DNA of 64,000 nucleotides, from NCBI RefSeq assembly GCF_963678635.1, contig NW_026971262.1, positions 1 through 64,000 of the forward strand, read 5' to 3'. Shown in pieces: positions 58,109 through 64,000 of this stretch; positions within the stretch are counted from its first letter, which is position 1, and every line of letters starts with the position of its first letter. A program made the translations under genes and the position numbers. The stretch comes from Symsagittifera roscoffensis. Lineage: Eukaryota > Xenacoelomorpha > Acoela > Convolutidae. Below the pieces are notes generated by a model. It was not told the origin of the DNA and ran no database searches. It was given only the letters and a program-made list of their open reading frames with translations.

Positions 58109-59236
58109 TCATGTCTGTTTGATGAGAGGTGGGGCACTCTCCTGCCTCTTGTCTCTGGCGTTTTCAAGCCTTGGGGTCAGAAACGGCCACCTGCCTCTTT
58201 CTTGCGTTAAACGGTACCCCATCGACTTCAACTGCTTTTCGTCCGCAGCCACATTTTTTTTCATTACTCGGCCCCTCGCCTTGCTGGTGGAATTTGCGGT
58301 CGTCAGATCCATGCTTCGAAACCACAAGCTGGCTGTTAAGTGGCCTATTATCGGGTGATTGTCCCTTATCTCTGGGTTGATCTTTAATTGCCGAGCGAGA
58401 TTCGACTCTTCAAGACAGAGGACCTCATCCAGCACAATGAGAATGTCCGCCAGTTCGTAGAATCCTCTTAGAGCATGAGACACATCTGCCCATGCCGCTG
58501 CCAATTCCGAATTAAGATGTCTCAAGTTTGTCGGCTCCAGCTCGCGATTGCGAGCTGCCATAAGGATCCGCCACGCGTTCCCTTCCGCTATCAAGAACAA
58601 CAAGACATACACAAACTGCAGGGCAGGCGGTATACTCGCGTAGCACGGGGACGTCGTAAATGCCACTATTTTCTTGGATTCAAATCGAGAAACCACAGGC
58701 TCCTGCACCTCGTTCATCGCGGCGAACAACGTCTGGATTGCTTCCCAGATTTTTTTGGGTATTGGTGCCTCGCCTTCCAGGTGCTCCAAAAGCCCTGCCG
58801 CATGCAGAGTGTCGTTCATTCCCGCAAATAGCAGCAGTTCCGGCTCGCAAAGCGACTCCGACTTGATCGCCACCACCAAATTCCGCATCTTATTCAGATC
58901 CGCACCAGGCAGCAGATACACTAAGGTCTCTGGCCAAAATAGCTTCGGGGACGTCCCCTCGAAATACGAACCCGCCACGATGATCACCCTCGCTGCTCCT
59001 GGATCCGATCGATCATACACTGCCAACGTCTTGGCCAACTGTGAGCTTCCACAGGGTTTACCATATCTCGGTTCCTGGGCCAGCTTTGAAACTTCAAATG
59101 CGGCATATGGGAGCCCCATGTCTTTCGGCTCAAGCAGATTCTCCACCACTCTCACCTGTGCGGGAGTTGCCACCCTGATTCGGGCTATACTCGTTCGATG
59201 CTTGGGAGGTTCTGCTATGCGTCCTCGACTCCCCAA
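58109..59236 (-). pseudogene. GMND-type (SGNH-like?) domain, P right copy, longest ORF
   Basis: 375 codons open, the longest in the window. VIIVAGS at residues 84-90, PETLVYLLPGADL at 102-114, LLLFAGMND at 134-142, VAFTTSPCY at 191-199 and DILIVLDEV at 264-272. Alternating beta strands and loops plus G-M-N-D suggest a diverged SGNH-type fold, but the nucleophile block reads AGSYF rather than GDS. In the same polyprotein it follows a canonical GDS/GTND domain (59.7-60.3 kb), which makes a duplicated, catalytically altered paralogue plausible. Frame loss occurs at both ends. Confidence 0.55.
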
Positions 59237-59263
59237 TTGCTTGAGTGGCCTAAAGTTGACTGG

Positions 59264-59820
59264 TCACATTCTCGACTTCAGCGGGATCCCAGTTAAGTCT
59301 GCTGTCTCCGTTTTCCTTGCTCTTGAGAAATGTGCTTCGTGGGCCTTCAACCAGTCAACAGAGTGATGTCGGCTCAAATCCTCGTGTGACACGTTCTTGA
59401 GTCCCAGGACTTCTGCCAACTCCTGCCTGCACTCCAAATCATCTAGATCAAACTCTTTTATCCTCTCTAGATATCGTGTCTTGCTCCTCTCTGCCGGTCT
59501 CTCCACCTTCATATTGTCCATCACCACCACTGAGGACAAAACCGCACTTTGGGGCGTGAATGATTCCATCTCCTCGGCTTCCATCGTTGCGGATCCCAGC
59601 TGTCTGGTCCGGATGCTCCTTGACCTATCTCTCGAGTCTACTCTCGCTCCCAGACGGCCAGATAGGGGCCTAGTGGCAAAGAAAGGAGGTATCGGGGATG
59701 GACCAAAGGTAATTTGGGCTGCTTCCAGAATATCTGACTCTAGCATGTTTATAAGCCTCTGGAAGGCACCATTGAGCCACTCTGTGCTCCTGGGCCTATC
59801 AAATATTGCTGAATCTGCTT
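59264..59820 (-). pseudogene. F2 polyprotein linker after SGNH-like domain
   Basis: Reading from about 59,820: FDRPRSTEWLNGAFQRLIN (the tail of the SGNH-like domain), then 59,746-59,264 (160 codons) LESDILEAAQITFGPSPIPP, SRSIRTRQLGSATMEAEEM, RYLERIKEFDLDDLECRQEL and a C-terminal ADLTGIPLKSR that leads towards the GMND-type domain. Ser/Arg-rich then acidic and helix-prone; probably a spacer. Confidence 0.55.
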
Positions 59821-60321
59821 GATTACTTCGTTAATATTGCGCACATTATCATTCATCTTCCTCGCGTGTTGGTCCGCCTCCTTGTTGTACGGAACAGTGC
59901 AAATGGAGAGTATCGCGGGATCTAGATAAATTCTTAGCTCATCAAAAATGCAACTCATCGTCTCGTGCAATCTCATCACCTTTCTTGACTCTCCCCTGGA
60001 CACGTCATTGGTCCCCATCATCTAAGTGACCGTGTACATCTTCACCATGTCCAACATCTTCTTGGACGCCAACATCTGCGGCGTCGCAGCTCCAGAGAAA
60101 CTCAAGACCCCAACCTGCCAATGTGACTGGATTCGTGTCAGTACTCCTACAAGACTGTCCCCTATAAACAAGTGGACCGCACCCTCTGGTATTCTTGGTT
60201 GAGTGAAGTACTCAGCACAAGCCGCGTCATGGAAGCACTCAATCCTTGCCCGTTGTGCCGTTGTCCAGTCCATGCGGTTGTGCCTGTGATATGCATCATC
60301 CGTGTTCTTCTTATAGCTCAC
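59749..60321 (-). pseudogene. SGNH/GDSL-hydrolase-like domain in gag-like polyprotein
   Basis: Two open pieces in the same frame separated by a single TAG at 60,022-60,024. The first has VHLFIGDSLV (GDS at residues 54-56, Ser56 as the nucleophile candidate, block I) and VLSFSGAATPQM (Gly of block II). The second opens with MMGTNDVSRG (G-T-N-D, block III), then CTVPYNKEADQHARKMNDNV. SGNH enzymes are esterases/lipases with Ser, Gly, Asn and His catalytic residues. The C-terminal block with the Asp-x-x-His pair is missing: after NEVIKQIQQ the sequence jumps, with frame change, into FDRPRSTEWLNG, so a deletion removed it. Part of the domain lies in the palindrome arm. Confidence 0.7.
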
Positions 60322-60825
60322 AATAATTACACTCCTGACTGGATGGTCTCACCAGTTGGGAGGTCGCTCTTCTCGTATTGAGTCGTCAGGAGCCCTCGAC
60401 TGCAACATATCATGTGGCTCCTTGAGACGCGATGAACTCGCGCCGATTTGGCAACTGCGAGGGGTTGAACTGGGTGTGTTTAACCCCTGGCAGTAGCCAA
60501 ATCGGCGCGAGTTCATCGCGTCTCAAAGAGCTACATGATAGGTTGCAGTCGAGGACTCGTGACGACTCAATTCGAGAAGAGCGACCTCCCAACTGGAGAG
60601 ACCATCCAGTCAGGAGTGTAATTATCGTGAGCTATAAGAAGAACACGGATGATGCATATCACAGGCACAACCGCATGGACTGGACAACGGCACAACGGGC
60701 AAGGATTGAGTGCTTCCATGACGCGGCTTGTGCTGAGTACTTCACTCAACCAAGAATACCAGAGGGTGCGGTCCACTTGGTTATAGGGGACAGCCTTATA
60801 CGAGTACTGAAACTAATCCAGTCAC
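60123..60825. repeat. 703 bp near-perfect palindrome (348 bp arms, 7 nt loop)
   Basis: Arm 60,123-60,470 is the reverse complement of arm 60,478-60,825. Both run gap-free to the ends; I count 17 mismatches in 348 (about 95% identity), with one central stretch of 120 bases identical. The loop is tgggtgt. Both arms encode the GDS half of the SGNH-like domain: left arm on minus (60,321 onwards), right arm on plus (within 60,432-60,917). In the minus direction, gag coiled-coil sequence meets the outer edge of the right arm at 60,826. Confidence 0.95.
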
Positions 60826-61487
60826 GAGTCCTCTGCATCTTTTCCATCTATGACTTTAGCTGCTCACAGTTCGCCTCGTTCTCGCGCACCTTCTGTTCTT
60901 GCTGGTACTCCACCTGATCAAGTTGAGATCGCGCCTCGTTTGATATCTTTCCATGTTTGATAGTCCTTTTCGAGTTCCACATCATGCCTGTCAAGATTCG
61001 ATTTGTCTCGTTCCCTCTGGGCCCTTTCTAGTTCCCTCTTCAAGTTACTGAGGTCCGGGTACGCTTCCTCTGTCTGTTGAGACCGTGTCATAGACAATGG
61101 CCTGCTCGTGGGTTGGGCTGCAAATCCTGCTGACGGTCTGGTGGGAAGTGGGAACTCTCCCGCACCATATTCCGTGTTATTTTTCAAGCCGGGATTTCTT
61201 GCCAATTCGAATCCCCTCACGCCTCCCTCCACGTTCCAGGATAGCCAGCTGGTCTGTTCTTGATTGGATATCCCCTCCGAGGTGTAGCCAACCGTCTACA
61301 CGGCTTCTGTCGCTGATTCCCTACAATCACCCTGCGCCTCTAACTGTAGGATAGCATTCAACACCACCGCCATCCTCTCATCGACTCGGGTATAGTCGAG
61401 ATCCCTCAAGCGCTTATATAGTTTGTCGAGTATAGGTCTTTTGAGGGCTGCAGGCATAGACTTCCAGAAGCGATCCGCCATTGTCAC
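60826..61487 (-). pseudogene. F2 Gag-like N-terminal region with coiled coil
   Basis: Start ATG 61,487 (MTMADRFWKSMPAALKRPI, then LYKRLRDLDYTRVDERMAVV, 63 codons) was chosen as the first Met after the non-coding interval. After a stop, 61,232-60,918 (104 codons) reads ARNPGLKNNTEYGAGEFPL, then a highly charged helical stretch LKRELERAQRERDKSNLDRH; charged, helix-prone sequence goes on to 60,826 (LDQVEYQQEQKVRENEANC). A predicted coiled coil at a polyprotein N-terminus fits Gag assembly functions. It stops at the palindrome edge. Confidence 0.6.
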
Positions 61488-61989
61488 TGTCTTCAGGTGA
61501 TCTCACGTGTCAACCAACTTGAGAAATACCTTACATGTTATACTTGAGAAATACCTTACCAGTTAAACTTGAGAATCGTCTTTCCCCATTTGATGCTTGA
61601 GAAACGTTTCCCTGTGACACTACTGATTGAGAACTGGCTCAAGATCTCTTTTTCTCTTCAAGTGAGTGTGGCTTGGTTGTCAATTCAGTTTTGTCAATAA
61701 ATCTGAAAACAAAACCCATTTTTTAGACCGAGATGTTCTGGGCCTAACCTAACTCCCCCATTGTTGTGTTTTTAAAACATTATCCCACCAATTATTTGCT
61801 AAAATACTTCAATTGGTGATTTTAAGAGCATGCATATTCATTTCATGTTTTAGCACCATCAACTCTCTACTATTTAATTATCATGCCAATTACATTAAAA
61901 TCCGTCTACCTGCTTCGCGCCCCCTTATACCTAACTCGTGCCCCCTCGCACTTAACTCTTAACTCGAGACCTTCTTGTCCGCCTGAAGC
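61488..61989. other. Non-coding interval between F2 pol end and gag start
   Basis: Only about 500 bp separate the macro-like stop (61,990) from the gag-like ATG. AT-rich; contains the TTGAGAA repeats (61,517-61,635), an 8 bp inverted repeat caccaatt/aattggtg (61,786-61,793 and 61,811-61,818), and repeated taactcg words near 61,930-61,965. An LTR plus leader might be compressed here, but no ends or primer-binding site can be seen. Confidence 0.5.
61517..61635. repeat. Degenerate 25-30 bp tandem repeat (TTGAGAA core)
   Basis: acttgagaa at 61,517, 61,542 and 61,567, gcttgagaa at 61,595 and gattgagaac at 61,625, giving periods 25, 25, 28 and 30. The first two units share acttgagaaatacctta. It lies 30-150 bp upstream of the gag-like ATG in transcription direction, so it may be a regulatory repeat. 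Confidence 0.8.
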
Positions 61990-62520
61990 TCAGGCGATAT
62001 TCAAGTAGTTCTTCTTGTGTAGGTGTACCGTTTTCGCCGTTTCCGCAAAGAACACATGTAGGGTGGCGTACAATTCCCTGGGGTTGAACTTGCCCCTGTT
62101 TGGTTTATAGAACGGCATCGAGGACTCCATTATCCCTCTTTAGACCATAAAGTCCCTCAGCCTGGTTAGTGCCAACATCAAGAGTTTGGGGTCTATCGTG
62201 TTCCTTTCATTGACCCTAGTTACCAGAAAGCACAGGTATTTTCCCGGAACTAATGAAAATGATAGAGGAAGCGCAGACATTCCTCCCAACCCCGGTCTCT
62301 GCCTAAATAGAAACTCCAGGTTCTGATATTCTCTCTTGAAGCCGGCTTCTAGTCTCGATTTGAAGCTCATGTCTGCCGTTATGCAGATCGCGCTTGTTCT
62401 GTCTGACAAGATGAAGTCGCTGTCCGTGATCACGATGTTCTCTGAGTATTCATTGGGTATTTCAAGTTTTGTCTTGAAATTTCGCCCTATGGTAAGTTCA
62501 GCCTCCCCCGATCCAATTAC
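61990..62520 (-). pseudogene. Macro-domain-like module at the C-terminus of F2 Pol
   Basis: ADP-ribose-binding macro domains are recognised here by the order of strands and helices: SAICITADMSFKSRLEAGFK (strand, then the position of the N-A-G / D-M-x-x-G-x-A loop, then helix), LGGMSALPLSFSLVPGKYLC and FLVTRV (central strands), DPKLLMLALTRLRDFMV (long helix), and after a stop RGIMESSMPFYKPNRGKFNP and LHVFFAETAKTVHLHKK (final strands). The nearest family I know is the OARD1/TARG1-like group (strand C-I-S-x-D; FK-x-x-F; Y-Y-L-V-T; L-x-x-L-R; x-x-S-x-P; F). Ligand loops look changed: the glycine-rich loop 1 is SFKSRLEAG, and the usual P-x-x-G-C-G loop is PFYKPNRGKFNP. One TAA interrupts (62,140). 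Confidence 0.6.
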
Positions 62521-63087
62521 AACTCACTGGTCTCTCCTTTTTCCCTGAGCTTCTTTATCAACAAATTTCCGGTGTGGGTAAGTCCTACCACCACTCCCCG
62601 GATAAAAATAATTATCGACGTCCCCATCGATGATGCTGAGTCTAAATTATCCGGTGGTACCTCAAGTGGCCGGTCGGTTCACATGTTTTTCCCACGGGTC
62701 TTTCGTTTTCACATGTTTTTCCGCTGACACATCGACCTGCTGGATACTTTGCGCTTCATCTCCCTTGTTCTTGAGGTCACGCATCCATTCCAGTATCCTC
62801 AAGTTTGTGTTTTCCCTCGTTTCTACTTCGCTCTGCTCCAGATCTGTTTCTCGTTCTGGTTTCGAGTAATACTCATGCAAATAATGTTCGCTGTCGTTGA
62901 TGATTTGCCATTCTTCATCGGCTACCACCTCGCCCACACTCACTAACTCTTCGCTTATCTCTTCAGGTTGTATCTTGTCAATCAAGAAGTCATCCCCATA
63001 CTTGTTGTATCTCATGCCTGTCCGCTTGCGATTGCCATACCTTGTTCCTGTTGTCTTTGGCAAATCCGGTTCCGTCCAATTTGGCAC
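62521..63087 (-). pseudogene. F2 Pol acidic tail between integrase and macro-like module
   Basis: Block 63,087-62,662 (141 codons): GNRKRTGMRYNKYGDDFLID, then an acidic, helix-prone region (EEISEELVSVGEVVADEEWQ, EYYSKPERETDLEQSEVETR) ending QSIQQVDVSAEKHVKTKDPW. A region around 62,640-62,525 (GVVVGLTHTGNLLIKKLREK, then VIGSGEAELTIGRNFK) leads to the macro-like module, with one frameshift and one stop. Function unknown; perhaps a flexible linker. Confidence 0.55.
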
Positions 63088-64000
63088 CTTGTTTTGCTCT
63101 GGATAATTCCTATCTTCCTCCGCAAACTATTCCGCATCTGAGTCGGCATCTATCTTTTCATTATCATCCATGCTCACATCCTCGTTGGAATCATTCTTTT
63201 CTCTGGTGCCATTTTTTGTTCACTTCGCATGCTGGCGCTACCAATAGGTACTCGAGTCCTTCCATGTTCTGCGGTAAGAACCAGTCTTCCGGAGATGGGA
63301 CATGAGGTTTCACATATTCATAGTGCGCTGCACGCCCTGTACTCAAGCGGTAGAACTGTCCCTGCTGATGTAAATCTTTTATCATGAACGGTTCTCGCCA
63401 TTTCTAGTATTTTTTGCGTCCCCTTCGGAGTTAAGATACTTTGGAACACCCAGACATATTGTCACACTGCATACGGTTTCGCCTGAAGTATTTTCTCATC
63501 ATACTGCTTCCGTTGCCGCATTTCTGCTTGCGCTGTGTTCCTCCTGCAAGATCTCGTTTATTTCCAGTTGTCTCTTCACCGCTTCTTTCACATAAACCAC
63601 AGTCGACGTCTTTTTCCCTTCGTATTCTGGGTATAAAAAATGTTAGGGGTATCGCTCTCTCCCTGCCCGTTAACATCATGAAGGGGATGATTCATGTTGT
63701 CGATTGTTGCATGCTGTTGTACGTTCCTACCACCTGCGGCAGATACTTATCCCAGTCTTTCATGTAACTCGGGCAAAACACCCTGAGCAAGTTCACCAGC
63801 GTTCTGTTTTGTCTCTCAACTAGTCTGTTAGTCTGAGGATAGCAAGTAGTTCAGTGTGCTTGAGCAATGTGCGATCTCCTCATCGACTCTTTTGTTTGGT
63901 CCCCCTGATAGGTTTCCCTTTTCCGAATGGAATGTCATCGGATAACCATATCGTGATATCCAATGTGTTATCAAATGGTCACAAGTCTCCTCCGCTGAGG
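63088..64000 (-). pseudogene. F2 integrase, C-terminal half (continues past the right edge)
   Basis: From the edge: CDHLITHWISRYGYPMTFHS then EKG, where active integrases have D-N-G (second catalytic Asp here read as Glu). After a frameshift come LVERQNRTLVNLLRVFCPSY (with the catalytic Glu) and YMKDWDKYLPQVVGTYNSMQ, then PFMMLTGRERAIPLTFF (from 63,679), and after more frameshifts the C-terminal domain MIKDLHQQGQFYRLSTGRAA (63,385) with HYEYVKPHVPSPEDW. The N-terminal zinc finger and first Asp are outside the window. Confidence 0.8.

Larger units (their letters stand above)
55973..59219. repeat. Tandem duplication P, right copy (3.2 kb)
   Basis: Begins at cagagtagagctgtctttac, joined to the end of the left copy at ctatgcg. 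It contains the full unit. The copies differ at a few percent of sites, more than the 2.9 kb duplication, so this event is older. Confidence 0.9.
46151..64000 (-). mobile_element. Second gypsy-type retroelement family (F2), tandem pol-gag arrangement
   Basis: From the right edge leftwards: integrase C-terminal half, acidic Pol tail, macro-like module (ends 61,990), a non-coding 500 bp, then a gag-like polyprotein region (from 61,487) with SGNH-like domains that runs, with duplications, to about 46.15 kb. Thus the end of one element's pol is followed directly by the start of another's gag. No protease or RT lies within the gag side, so the left element is cut before pol or lacks it. Base composition is clearly GC-richer than F1. 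All frames are broken. Confidence 0.75.

Noticed and set aside
60432-60917. 161-codon plus-strand ORF as a separate SGNH gene
   Set aside because: It is the right arm of the palindrome read on plus, so an inverted copy of the gag-like frame, ending soon after the arm.

Overview
The window looks like repeat-only DNA from an animal genome, probably an invertebrate. It carries Ty3/gypsy-type retroelements with gag, protease, RT, RNase H, integrase and an env-like ORF. I find no host gene, rRNA gene, bacterial operon or CRISPR array. The host is an inference from element type; nothing here fixes the species. Nearly every reading frame carries stops or frameshifts that differ between copies, so I annotate decayed coding regions as pseudogenes. 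Identity figures are by-eye estimates.

Region 1 (1-33,969, minus strand, AT-rich): a head-to-tail array of one gypsy-like family, 'F1', with a period of about 9.9 kb. Read right to left, a unit is env-like N-terminal half, gag capsid, CCHC zinc knuckle with a basic Ser/Arg/Asn-rich tail, protease, RT, RNase H, HHCC zinc finger, integrase, then about 1.3 kb of non-coding DNA before the next env-like start. Internal units show no LTR pair; the env-like half is joined directly to gag at one recurrent breakpoint (12,883, 22,785). Only the rightmost unit differs at that breakpoint (32,240): it has another long degenerate ORF (33,969-32,241), probably the native gag N-terminus. A younger 3.94 kb tandem duplication (4,899-8,837 and 8,847-12,786, almost identical) lies on top of the older array.

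Region 2 (33,970-46,140): a hairpin-rich non-coding spacer, then F1-like env sequence on the plus strand, head-to-head with the array. In it a segment of about 200 residues is repeated seven times (36,610-40,520). Next come a second, diverged env-like region (42.3-43.9 kb), a partial copy of it between direct repeats (44.5-45.3 kb), and a tRNA-like/SINE-like fragment near 45.4 kb.

Region 3 (46,150-64,000, minus strand, GC-richer): a second, unrelated gypsy-type family, 'F2'. From the right edge leftwards: integrase C-terminal half, acidic Pol tail, a macro-domain-like module, about 500 bp non-coding, then a very long gag-like polyprotein region. That region starts with a coiled coil, continues with an SGNH/GDSL-hydrolase-like domain interrupted by a 703 bp near-perfect palindrome, then a second domain with a G-M-N-D motif, and further unrecognised domains. 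Two tandem duplications (about 2.5-3.2 kb at 53.4-59.2 kb; 2.9 kb at 46.3-52.05 kb) inflate it.

The most notable points are the macro-like and SGNH-like modules in one retroelement family, the long palindrome through the SGNH domain, the apparently LTR-less F1 array built on an env-gag fusion junction, and the env-segment amplification.
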